This document shows positions 1 through 7,780 of a DNA stretch of 36,447 bases, piece after piece. Location of the stretch: the NCBI GenBank assembly GCA_021324135.1, contig JAJPJO010000306.1, forward strand, positions 1-36,447, read 5' to 3'. Both the position numbers and the translations under genes were made by a program. The DNA comes from Pseudomonadota bacterium (GTDB lineage: Bacteria; Cyanobacteriota; Vampirovibrionia; Obscuribacterales; Obscuribacteraceae). Position 1 is the first letter of the stretch. Each line of letters opens with the position of its first letter. The notes under the pieces were generated by a model. That model saw nothing but the letters and a program-made list of their open reading frames with translations. It was not told the DNA's origin and made no database searches.

Positions 1-597
1 GGCGGCGGTGGTGGCGGCTATGAAGGAGGCCGTCCGAGAAGCAGCGCTCGAGTCAACGACATCGAAAATGACAATGACCTCTTCCAGCGTGACAAGAATT
101 ACACACCGCCAAAATTGCCGCAGCCGATTGCCGGTGACATGCTTGTTGAGGGTGAGCCGACGATTTCGCCGCAGCAAATAGACAAGATCCTTGCCGACTT
201 CCATTCGCCGGCACAGGGAATCGGCCAGTACCTTTATGATAAAGGCAAAGAATGCGGCATCAATCCTGCAGTCGCACTGGCATTTTTCGTCCAGGAATCA
301 GGTTGCGGAACAAAAGGCGTTGCCCGCAACACTAAGAGCTGGGGCAATATAAAGGGCTCCGGTCCGGCCGGCTCATACCATGGTTTCAGAGCCTATCATG
401 ACTATAAAGAAGGCGTCGACGACTGGTACCAACTGATCAAAGACAAGTATGTGGATAAGTGGGGATTGAAAACGGTCGGCGGCATTCTGCAAAAATATGC
501 GCCGCCTTCGGAGAACAATACCCGCCAGTATGTGCAAAACGTCAAAGGTATGGTGCAAGGTTGGGCACAAAACGAGAACAAGACTCTCAACGCCTGA
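1..597 (+). CDS. Glucosaminidase-type peptidoglycan hydrolase, C-terminal part (5' end outside window)
   Basis: The frame is open from base 1 without a stop, so the gene begins before the window; the apparent TTG start at 115 is internal. A Gly-rich stretch (first six codons all Gly) and a polar, proline-containing linker lead into a compact domain over about the last 125 residues. It carries the hallmarks of the glucosaminidase/lysozyme-like fold: 'GINPAVALAFFVQESGCGT', with the Glu of QESG as probable catalytic acid, followed by 'NTKSWGNIKG' and a 'YAPPSENNT' segment. Family members cleave glycan strands of peptidoglycan in the cell wall. The Gly-rich linker suggests an export signal or another domain in the missing N-terminus. 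It ends nine bases before a convergent TPR gene. The domain family is fairly sure; substrate and localisation are inferred. Confidence 0.8.
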   Translation, partial: GGGGGGYEGGRPRSSARVNDIENDNDLFQRDKNYTPPKLPQPIAGDMLVEGEPTISPQQIDKILADFHSPAQGIGQYLYDKGKECGINPAVALAFFVQESGCGTKGVARNTKSWGNIKGSGPAGSYHGFRAYHDYKEGVDDWYQLIKDKYVDKWGLKTVGGILQKYAPPSENNTRQYVQNVKGMVQGWAQNENKTLNA

Positions 598-606
598 TCC
601 GGCAAA

Positions 607-1881
607 CTAGCGGCTGCCGTGAAGTGATACCACTCTTAGTGCGGCACCGGAAACGAGCAGTATCAGCGGCAGTAAAATCACAATGGCTACAAGCAGCTTT
701 CCGACTAACTCCGTCGGATAGGTCCCGCTTTGCGCTTTTTGCTTCTTGATGGGCAAAGAAGTAATCGCTGATTCCAGGCGTTGTGCTTCTGCATCATCGC
801 CGTTTTTCCGCAGAAACTCGCCATAGCGTTTCAGTGTATCGTTCAACTCGGCGTTGCGCGCCCCCGGGTGAATTTTTCTGATCTCGACGGCCTTTTTGAA
901 GTATTCGCTCGCTCTCTCTTTGTCGCCTTTGTCGGCATAGAGACTGCCAAGGTTGTGGTAGCTGTATCCCATATGGGGGTGCTGAGGAGTAAGATCGACC
1001 ATGCGCTGCTTGCAAGACTGCCAGAGGTGGTGCTCGGACTCATCCAGCTTGCCCTGCCCGCGCAGTGCCTCGCCCAGATTGTTGTGCAAGGTTGGAACCA
1101 GAGGACCCTCGACAGAACCTTTCTCGCTGATCAATTTGAGAGCCCGGCGAATGAATTGTTCGGCAGCTTCATACTTTTCCGCTTTGAGAAGGGCATAGCC
1201 CTGGTTGCTGTATCCCAGGGCAACCGCCTCGGTGTTTGCACCAAATACGGTGGCTTTGAGGTTGATCGACTTTTCAAAAGCAGCCAGCGCCTTATCGACC
1301 TTGCGCTGGTCGACGTACATGACGCCAAGATTGTTAAGGGCCAGGCACAAGTTTTCCGCCTGTACCTTAGATAATGATTTTATTCTCGGCTCGAGCATGT
1401 TCACGGCCTTCTCGGCAATGCGCTCGGCTTGCTCAGCATCACCGCGCATGCCGAGCACATAGCTCTGGTTGATCATTTGAGCGACATGCTCACCCGATCC
1501 CTCCTTAAATTTTGATATTGCCACCTTCACAGCTTCCTGGCTGAGAGCAAGCGCCTCGTCAAAACGTTGCTGATCTACAAGGATGCCTTCATAGGTGTTC
1601 AAATCGGCAATAAGAAGCATGGCGGGATAGCCGCCTGGAAGCAGCCTGGCGCCGAATCGCCGAAAAAACAAGGAGGCGCGCGCCGTGCACTCGGCCAGGA
1701 CATATTGACGGGCGTGGTAAGACTTAATGGCAATCAGGGCTAACTGCTCGATAAGCCACAGGAAGAAGAAAAAACAAAAGCCGATTTCTGCCCCCAGTGG
1801 CTCGTACCTGCCTATCCAGATGCAGATAAGGCAGGCAAACAAGTAAACGAAGGCAGGGCTAATGACTTGTCTTTTCACCAC
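607..1881 (-). CDS. Membrane-anchored TPR protein
   Basis: Two hydrophobic segments lie at the N-terminus (around 'FVYLFACLICIWIG' and 'IGFCFFFFLWLIEQLALIAI'). A long array of tetratricopeptide repeats of the kinesin-light-chain/TPR_12 style follows ('LNNLGVMYVDQRKVDKALAA', 'YHNLGSLYADKGDKERASEY'), then one C-terminal membrane helix ('LLVAIVILLPLILLVSGAAL'). TPRs are protein-binding scaffolds; the partner is unknown. An upstream TTG at 1896 is in frame, but a GGAGA four to seven bases before the tandem GTG codons at 1881 and 1878 favours a GTG start, giving about 424 residues. The topology puts the repeats on one side of the membrane between anchors. It is divergent from the c-di-GMP regulator, with a 366-base gap, and convergent with the glucosaminidase gene. 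No catalytic motif is visible. Confidence 0.85.
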   Translation of the reverse strand: MVKRQVISPAFVYLFACLICIWIGRYEPLGAEIGFCFFFFLWLIEQLALIAIKSYHARQYVLAECTARASLFFRRFGARLLPGGYPAMLLIADLNTYEGILVDQQRFDEALALSQEAVKVAISKFKEGSGEHVAQMINQSYVLGMRGDAEQAERIAEKAVNMLEPRIKSLSKVQAENLCLALNNLGVMYVDQRKVDKALAAFEKSINLKATVFGANTEAVALGYSNQGYALLKAEKYEAAEQFIRRALKLISEKGSVEGPLVPTLHNNLGEALRGQGKLDESEHHLWQSCKQRMVDLTPQHPHMGYSYHNLGSLYADKGDKERASEYFKKAVEIRKIHPGARNAELNDTLKRYGEFLRKNGDDAEAQRLESAITSLPIKKQKAQSGTYPTELVGKLLVAIVILLPLILLVSGAALRVVSLHGSR

Positions 1882-2247
1882 GATTCTCCGGCGCAATTAC
1901 ATCCACAGATCACCATTGTTTCACTAGTCTTGCAATGTCTCCCGTTTCCCGCTTGATAATGTTATGTGGCCGCTAACAAATTGTATCGAATAAGTTGTCC
2001 AACTTTTATTCACGGCGCCGCAGCACCATAACAGCCCCTGCCTCTTTAGTTAATGACTTCGAATATTTAGATCGCATCAATCAATATTTGCCGTGCTACA
2101 CATGCACACAGTCCACTCAAAACGAGTCTGGATGCAAATAAGTGACCGAAATTGACGAAGAAAATGGCGTGAACTGACGAGGCCACCAGAGCAGATCAGT
2201 CGACCGAGAAGCGACCTTTGGTTTTGCTCAAGGAATAGGCGGTTACT
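1882..2247. other. Divergent intergenic region
   Basis: This 366-base stretch between the TPR gene (minus) and the c-di-GMP regulator (plus) holds no convincing ORF. It should contain both promoters, but no -35/-10 pair stands out on either strand. One 14-bp dyad at 1992-2005 is listed separately. I looked for a c-di-GMP (GEMM) riboswitch because of the downstream gene and did not find its conserved core. Confidence 0.5.
1992..2005. promoter_or_regulatory. 14-bp inverted repeat, possible operator
   Basis: AAGTTG-TC-CAACTT is a perfect dyad with 6-bp arms in the divergent region, 111 bases upstream of the TPR start and 243 bases upstream of the c-di-GMP regulator start. Dyads with 6-bp arms are expected several times by chance in a window this size, so only the intergenic position suggests a regulator site. 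Confidence 0.25.
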
Positions 2248-4572
2248 ATGACAAATGTTTTGGTCGTCGATGATGATGAGTTGTTCGCACAAACCTTGTG
2301 CGAATACCTCGAAGATAGCGGCGGGATAAAGATCGTCAAACGCTGCGGCTCATACTCCGAGGCAAGGGAATGGTTCCTTGCCGGGCATCTGAAAGAGATA
2401 GACGCCGTGATACTGGATTTGGTGTTGCCATTCGGCAGAGAAGGCATCCATCCACGCGGTAAGTTGGACACCAACGATCGTCTTGGATTGAAAGTGCTTG
2501 ATGATTTGCGCACCGTTCATTACTTCAAGGGTCCAATCGTCATGCTCACCAATTCCCGCGAATCAATCTTCGGCAGGGAAGCACTCTCGCGGGGATGCAA
2601 CGGTTATCTCTGCAAGCACGCCTCCGCCGAGGCGATACCGCAAATGGTGGCAGAGCTGAGGCTGGCGCTTACCGGTCAGGTGGTTCTCATCTCGACGGCG
2701 CTTCAACACCTGGTGATTGGCGAAGATCAGATGAGTTCCTCACAGTTCGAGCCCGGATTGGTCATGGCCGGTCAGGTGATGGATGTAATCGGCAGCAATC
2801 CCCTCTGGATTGATATCAAGAAAGGTCTTGGTTACGGCGCAGGCGGCGGAGCCAGCGGAGACGATCCGGTCTTCAATCGCATAGTCCGTGAATTCAGAGT
2901 CGGCCCGCCTGATTTTGAAAGCTCGGCAGCCCAGCGCGCCATTACCTTACAGCCGGCCGCCGAATCGGCCGGTCTGGTTCGCCAACTGCTCGAAAGCGCT
3001 CCTCGCGCCATTTTCATTACCACCACTGATGGTATCATCGTTTTTTCCAATCATGCGGCCGAAAAATTATTTGGTCACGATAAGGAAACTTACCTCGGGC
3101 AAAACATCAAGGAATTCTTTCCGGACCTCGAGGATATATTCGGACGGAAGGGGACCGCGGAAAAGGAGTTCTACGCGGTCAGCGCCGATGGAACTCATTT
3201 GCCTGTTTCAGTTGCATTCAGCACGATTGAAGAGAGCAATTGTTCTTACGCCGTCCACATCTTCACTGACCTCACTTCCCAGAAAATTACCGAGCAAAAG
3301 CTGAAGGCAATGGTAAGCAAGCTGGAGGAGAGCAGTACGAAGCTCGAGCAACTGGTTAAGACAGATCCGCTTACCGGACTGTTGAACAGACGGGGATTGG
3401 AAAATATTCTCGGCCGCGAAGTGGCACTGGCACGACGCAACCGCAGTGATTTGATCGCCCTGATCATCGATCTGGATGATTTCAAGTCGGTCAATGATAA
3501 TCACGGACATGCCGCCGGAGACACGGTTTTAAAGGGAGTGGCCACCGTACTGCGTGAAACGGTGCGCACATCGGATTGGCTCGGCCGGATCGGCGGCGAT
3601 GAGTTCATGATCTTTCTGCCCTCCACCAACATCGATAACGCTGCCTTGATTGCCGAGCGCATTCGTTGCGCCGTCGAGATGACATCGATGGGACGAAACG
3701 GTTCGGAGCTTCGCACGACCACGAGTATCGGTGTAGCTCGTTTGCCTTATGACGTTTCAACTCTGGAGGAGGTTCTCGAGCTCACCAAAGCCGGACTGAA
3801 AGCCAGTAAACGCTCAGGGAAGAATGTAATTTCCATCTCGAACGATGCAGCATCCGGTAACAATTTGAGTCTGTTAAGTCCGGAGGAGTTGATTGCCCGA
3901 CAAAAAGAATTCTCCGTCTCGCATCAACCAATCTATAACTTTCAGAATGGTCGCCCGGTTGCAGTGGAGCTTTTCTCTCGCGGACCATCCGGCGATCTGA
4001 GCAAACCCCAGGATTTCTTCTTCGTTGCCCGGGTCAATCATATGTTGACTCAAATCGATCTGCATTGCCTGACCACATGCCTTGAATTCGGTCTGCGCTT
4101 CGACAATCATCTAATCATTCACATCAACGTTCTTCCATCAACCCTGGCAGAAATGCCTACAGAAAGCATTCTCGCCCTGAGCGAAAAGCTGAGGAGCGGA
4201 CATCGGCTTTGCCTCGAGCTGAGCGAAAAACATCTGATGTCCGACCCGAGTTATCTGCTTCCGAAGATTCGACTTCTTAAGGACGCGGGCATTCTCTTGG
4301 CGCTCGACGATGTCGGTTTCGGCTGCAGCTCTCTGGAGACCTTGGCGCTTCTCGAGCCTGATTGCATCAAGATCGACCACAGCCTGGTCAGCGGGATCGC
4401 CGCCGAGCCTCGCAAATCACAAACAGTGGCACGATTGGCACAGGTGGCGGTATCACTAAATACGGTGCCGATTGCCGAAGGGGTCGAGACGGTCGCCGAT
4501 TTAGCCGAGTTGAAACAACTCGGCGTTTCACACGGGCAAGGCTGGCTCTGGCAAAACGGCTTGCTTCATTGA
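2248..4572 (+). CDS. Response regulator with PAS, GGDEF and EAL domains (c-di-GMP turnover)
   Basis: Domain order in 774 residues: receiver 1-150 (acidic pair D8/D9, phospho-acceptor D57, T101, K123; a long loop 62-78 carries an insertion), PAS about 245-345, a short coiled linker, GGDEF about 370-530, EAL about 545-774. The GGDEF motif is intact (449-453) and an RxxD inhibitory I-site (R440-D443) sits the canonical five residues before it, so diguanylate cyclase activity with product inhibition is expected. In the phosphodiesterase domain EAL reads ELF (574-576), but the metal-binding Glu, N627, E657, D687/D688, K708, E744 and Q764 remain, so hydrolysis looks possible. The protein is soluble, and a partner histidine kinase should phosphorylate D57; none is adjacent. 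Direction of net activity is unknown. ATG start; the purine-rich sequence upstream is only a weak ribosome site. Confidence 0.95.
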   Translation: MTNVLVVDDDELFAQTLCEYLEDSGGIKIVKRCGSYSEAREWFLAGHLKEIDAVILDLVLPFGREGIHPRGKLDTNDRLGLKVLDDLRTVHYFKGPIVMLTNSRESIFGREALSRGCNGYLCKHASAEAIPQMVAELRLALTGQVVLISTALQHLVIGEDQMSSSQFEPGLVMAGQVMDVIGSNPLWIDIKKGLGYGAGGGASGDDPVFNRIVREFRVGPPDFESSAAQRAITLQPAAESAGLVRQLLESAPRAIFITTTDGIIVFSNHAAEKLFGHDKETYLGQNIKEFFPDLEDIFGRKGTAEKEFYAVSADGTHLPVSVAFSTIEESNCSYAVHIFTDLTSQKITEQKLKAMVSKLEESSTKLEQLVKTDPLTGLLNRRGLENILGREVALARRNRSDLIALIIDLDDFKSVNDNHGHAAGDTVLKGVATVLRETVRTSDWLGRIGGDEFMIFLPSTNIDNAALIAERIRCAVEMTSMGRNGSELRTTTSIGVARLPYDVSTLEEVLELTKAGLKASKRSGKNVISISNDAASGNNLSLLSPEELIARQKEFSVSHQPIYNFQNGRPVAVELFSRGPSGDLSKPQDFFFVARVNHMLTQIDLHCLTTCLEFGLRFDNHLIIHINVLPSTLAEMPTESILALSEKLRSGHRLCLELSEKHLMSDPSYLLPKIRLLKDAGILLALDDVGFGCSSLETLALLEPDCIKIDHSLVSGIAAEPRKSQTVARLAQVAVSLNTVPIAEGVETVADLAELKQLGVSHGQGWLWQNGLLH

Positions 4573-4752
4573 GCCATCAATCACTTTCTGAAGTTGTTTG
4601 AACTTCTTTGATCCGGGCTGTTCGCCGGGAATTTAATCTGACTTTGCGGTTATTACGAATAATTAGAGTAAGTTCATGCTTTGGCTCTTTATTTCTCCAG
4701 AGCTTAAAGCTTATATAAAGTCAGGTTATAGAGGCTGCCTGCGCGAGGACCA

Positions 4753-5802
4753 ATGATGGACGAATTAAAACCCGAGGTGAAGCTATCGGCAATCGAAAGA
4801 GCCCTGCGGGGCAAGGGCAGATCTAATGTGCCGGAAGGCAGTCAATCCTCGGACGATGCGCGAGCGAACGAGACTTCATCGGCCGGCAGCCGCAAAGAGC
4901 GCAGAAAACCTCTGAACACGCAGGAATTGCACAATTATGCCTCGGAGCAGAACATCGAGATCGCCTCTGACAGCGCCCTAAAGAACTGCGGCGTCTTATT
5001 TCCAGGCAAAAACGAAATAATCTCCTTCGCACCGCCGAGTGCTGACGAGGTCCCTCAAGCCGGAGAGGAAATCTCCTTTGCACCGCCAATGGTGCAAGAT
5101 CGAATCATAACTCAAGAGACGATATTCGATTCAAGGGAAATCAGCCCGGCAACGGATGCCAGCACTTGCGCCTGGGCAGCGCCTCCAGCGCCGGCCGTAG
5201 CTGACGAGCAACCGTCCTTAGCACCACCTGTAGTGCAGGAAGCACCGATCACATTCCAGTCATCCTATAGCGCTCCGCCAAACATGCCGGAAATGCCGGC
5301 CTACAACTATGACTCCTTTTCCTTTGAACATGACCCGGCCAGCGCTGCTTCCGACGGATTGCAGAGCGGTGAGATAGCGCATCCTTATTTTACGGGTGCT
5401 CCGGAGCGGCAGACTTATACGGCTGAGCTTCGTTTTCGCTCCCAATTCAGTTCGCAGCAGGAAGCCCAGCTTCCCGAGCCGGAGCTCGCACCGCCTGTGG
5501 TGTCAGAAGAAAAATGGAATTCGGTTCAGGACTTTTCGCCTTCTGAAGACTCTGAGAGTTCGGGAGTGTCCTTGCACCCGAGCATTAACATGCTGGATGT
5601 CCTCGACAGCAGATACGAAAGCGTGCCGTCCTCAGGGGCGCCGCAGCAATTTGTGCCCTCCAGTCCGGTGGAAGTTAAGGTAGAATATTCGCAAACTGAC
5701 AGCCGGCTCTCATCAACTCCTGGCGGCTTGGCAGGTGGACTGAATGTCCAGAGCAAACGCGGCCAGGGCAAAGGCAAGAACCGGTGGTCTAAGAAGAGCT
5801 AG
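4753..5802 (+). CDS. Hypothetical disordered protein with repeated Ala-Pro-Pro motifs
   Basis: I do not recognise a family. The 349-residue product starts with a probable charged helix (residues 1-22) followed by a long Ser/Pro/Glu-rich, probably unstructured region. That region contains six APP tripeptides (93, 110, 143, 157, 174, 246), several inside a fuller pattern of hydrophobic-A-P-P-x-V-x-E, for example 'LAPPVVQE' and 'LAPPVVSE'. The tail (about 333-349) is very basic with Lys, Arg and Gly. There is no signal peptide or membrane helix. Such spaced short motifs often serve as docking sites for a partner domain; that is inference. GAGG four bases before ATG 4753 fits a ribosome site for either of two consecutive ATGs. 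It lies 40 bases upstream of glpD and may be cotranscribed, though no functional link is evident. Confidence 0.75.
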   Translation: MMDELKPEVKLSAIERALRGKGRSNVPEGSQSSDDARANETSSAGSRKERRKPLNTQELHNYASEQNIEIASDSALKNCGVLFPGKNEIISFAPPSADEVPQAGEEISFAPPMVQDRIITQETIFDSREISPATDASTCAWAAPPAPAVADEQPSLAPPVVQEAPITFQSSYSAPPNMPEMPAYNYDSFSFEHDPASAASDGLQSGEIAHPYFTGAPERQTYTAELRFRSQFSSQQEAQLPEPELAPPVVSEEKWNSVQDFSPSEDSESSGVSLHPSINMLDVLDSRYESVPSSGAPQQFVPSSPVEVKVEYSQTDSRLSSTPGGLAGGLNVQSKRGQGKGKNRWSKKS

Positions 5803-5842
5803 CCTGAAAATTGAATCGATAGATTCGAAAGATTGGTCTTAG

Positions 5843-7423
5843 ATGAACCGAGCCTGGATGTTGGAAAAAATCGCCCAGCGGGACCGTCCCTGGGACATGG
5901 TCATTATCGGCGGTGGCGCGACCGGAGTAGGCATAGCCCTTGATGCGGCCAGCCGCGGCTATGAAGTTTTGCTTATCGAGCAGAGCGATTTCGGCAAAGC
6001 GACCTCCAGCCGGAGCACGAAGCTGGTGCATGGCGGCGTTCGTTATCTCGAACAGGGAAACATCTCACTGGTAATGGAGGCCCTGAAAGAGCGGGGTTTA
6101 TTGAGGGCCAATGCACCGCATTTAGTGCATGACCTTGCTTTCATCGTTCCTAACTATGATTGGTGGGAAGCCCCTTTTTACGGCATGGGTTTGAAGGTCT
6201 ACGATTTACTGGCCGGCAAATTCGGCTTCGGACCTTCACGGCTTTTGTCACGCTCGGAAATCCTGGAGTATATACCGACGCTGAGGACCGATGGTCTGCG
6301 GGGTGGGGTCATATACTATGACGGGCAATTCGATGATTCTCGATTGCTGATCAATTTAGCATCGACCGCCGCAGAGTACGGCGGCGTTCTGATCAATTAC
6401 ATGCAAGCGACCGCATTGCACATGGACGCGGAAGGATATGTCAGTGGTGTTGAGGCGACCGATATGGAAACCCACACCAAATATAGTATCGGAGCCAAAG
6501 TAGTAATCAATGCCACGGGCGCCTTTACAGACAAGATCCGGCATATGGCTGATCCTTCTCTGGAGACCATGATTGCGCCGAGTCAAGGCATCCATCTCGT
6601 ATTCGATCGTTCACTCATGCCCGGCAACAGCGCCATCATGGTCCCGAAAACGAGCGACGGCAGAGTGATGTTTGCCATTCCCTGGCACAAGCACATCATT
6701 GTAGGCACTACCGACACACCAATTGATGAAGCCGTTCTCGATCCTCGACCGATGGAGCACGAGATCGAATTCATCCTCGAGACAGCCGGAGAATACCTGA
6801 GCGTCGCTCCACGTCGTGAAGACGTCTTGAGTGTTTTCGTCGGCATCCGTCCTCTGGTTCGCAGCGGTGCAAGCAGCACGGCGGCACTGTCGCGCGATCA
6901 CGTAATTCATATTGACGGCTCCGGCTTGCTGACGATCTGCGGAGGCAAGTGGACAACATTCAGGAAGATGGCCGAAGACTGCGTCGACCACGCCATCACT
7001 CTGGCAAGGCTTGGCGAGCAGCCCTGCAAGACCCGCGATCTGAAAATCCACGGTTACCATCAAAACCCGGAGTCGCTTGGAGAACTTTCAGTCTATGGCT
7101 CTGATGCGCTCGAGATTCAAGAGATCATGCATCAGGACAAAGCGTTGGCAGAGCCGCTCGATCCGCGCTTACCTTACACAGGCGCCGAAGTCGTCTTTGC
7201 CTCGCGCAATGAGATGGCGCGCACGGTCGATGATTTTCTGTCCCGCCGCGTCCGCGCTCTGTTCTTGAATGCCGACGCCAGCGTTTCCATGGCGCCAAAG
7301 GTGGCCCAGCTAATGGCGCAAGAGCTGAACAAAGATTCAAAGTGGGTCAGCGACCAGGTCTCCGCCTTCAATAGTTTGGCAGGCCAGTACATGATCTGCA
7401 GTAAACTTCATCAGGTCAATTGA
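5843..7423 (+). CDS. glpD: FAD-dependent glycerol-3-phosphate dehydrogenase
   Basis: GlpD oxidises sn-glycerol-3-phosphate to dihydroxyacetone phosphate at the membrane and passes electrons to quinone, linking phospholipid and glycerol metabolism to respiration. The 526-residue length is normal for the family. The N-terminal Rossmann motif 'IIGGGATGVGIALDAASRG' binds FAD, and the signature 'SSRSTKLVHGGVRYLEQG' follows as in GlpD and mitochondrial GPD2. 'VGIRPLVRSG' and 'ICGGKWTTFRKMAED' mark the end of the FAD-binding domain, and a C-terminal DAO_C domain closes the protein. All key motifs look intact. There is no glycerol kinase (glpK) or facilitator (glpF) next to it, so the substrate probably comes from lipid turnover or from genes elsewhere. 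The ATG start has only a weak upstream ribosome site; a start further in would delete part of the N-terminus. Confidence 0.95.
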   Translation: MNRAWMLEKIAQRDRPWDMVIIGGGATGVGIALDAASRGYEVLLIEQSDFGKATSSRSTKLVHGGVRYLEQGNISLVMEALKERGLLRANAPHLVHDLAFIVPNYDWWEAPFYGMGLKVYDLLAGKFGFGPSRLLSRSEILEYIPTLRTDGLRGGVIYYDGQFDDSRLLINLASTAAEYGGVLINYMQATALHMDAEGYVSGVEATDMETHTKYSIGAKVVINATGAFTDKIRHMADPSLETMIAPSQGIHLVFDRSLMPGNSAIMVPKTSDGRVMFAIPWHKHIIVGTTDTPIDEAVLDPRPMEHEIEFILETAGEYLSVAPRREDVLSVFVGIRPLVRSGASSTAALSRDHVIHIDGSGLLTICGGKWTTFRKMAEDCVDHAITLARLGEQPCKTRDLKIHGYHQNPESLGELSVYGSDALEIQEIMHQDKALAEPLDPRLPYTGAEVVFASRNEMARTVDDFLSRRVRALFLNADASVSMAPKVAQLMAQELNKDSKWVSDQVSAFNSLAGQYMICSKLHQVN

Positions 7424-7780
7424 CACTTAGATGAACGGCGATTGCCCTGCATCGCTATAGCTCCAGTAAATCAATCGAGCCGAGCATGGTCGGGAACCCT
7501 TCGGCCAATTGAGTAGTCTGCTTATCCGATGGGTTCGGGTCGATCGGCATGATCTTGAAAAACTTATGCTATAGGCCTAACGTTCCTTTCGTACGTCTTT
7601 TAGCAATGTCCTGGAGGCTTGTCAGTAGAGACTTGCGGCACCGCATTTGAAACCATATTTTGCGCATTGGCTTGAACTCTCGCCTCAATTACCTTCATCA
7701 GAAAAGGCAACAAACTCCCTTCTTTGACTCAGGCAAAACCGGACTGTACGGTAATCATTCTTAACAGGAAAGAGAAAAAT
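7424..7780. other. Intergenic region between glpD and the exported TPR gene
   Basis: The 357 bases contain no ORF with coding character. No strong hairpin plus T-run follows glpD, so its terminator is unclear. A possible promoter for the TPR gene lies at the right end (7724-7752). I see nothing else in it. Confidence 0.5.
7724..7752 (+). promoter_or_regulatory. Possible sigma70 promoter for the exported TPR gene
   Basis: TTGACT (five of six against the -35 consensus), a 17-base spacer and TACGGT (weak -10) end about 28 bases before the ATG at 7781. The same TTG could be read as an upstream start codon, but it has no ribosome site and would bury the signal peptide. Confidence 0.35.

Noticed and set aside
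628..650. CACT-CTT-AGTG near the end of the TPR gene
   Set aside because: Only 4-bp arms; expected often by chance and not convincingly part of the CACCAC dyad family.
781..1374. 197-residue plus-strand ORF
   Set aside because: It lies fully antisense to the TPR gene at 607-1881, which has clear repeats and membrane helices; no domain or ribosome site on the plus strand.
1882..2247. c-di-GMP riboswitch upstream of the GGDEF-EAL gene
   Set aside because: The conserved GEMM core was looked for and not found; no compelling paired elements.
4590..4630. Hairpins after the c-di-GMP regulator (GAAGTT-AACTTC and TCCGG-CCGGGA)
   Set aside because: Short, AT-rich or bulged, and without a proper T-run; too weak to call a terminator.
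5081..5502. CACCGC/CACCAC-like dyads in the APP protein gene (5081, 5222, 5489)
   Set aside because: These follow from the repeated Ala-Pro-Pro-x-Val codons, so protein repetition explains them; not counted in the dyad family.
6611..7063. 150-residue minus-strand ORF
   Set aside because: Antisense shadow of glpD, whose motifs are unmistakable.
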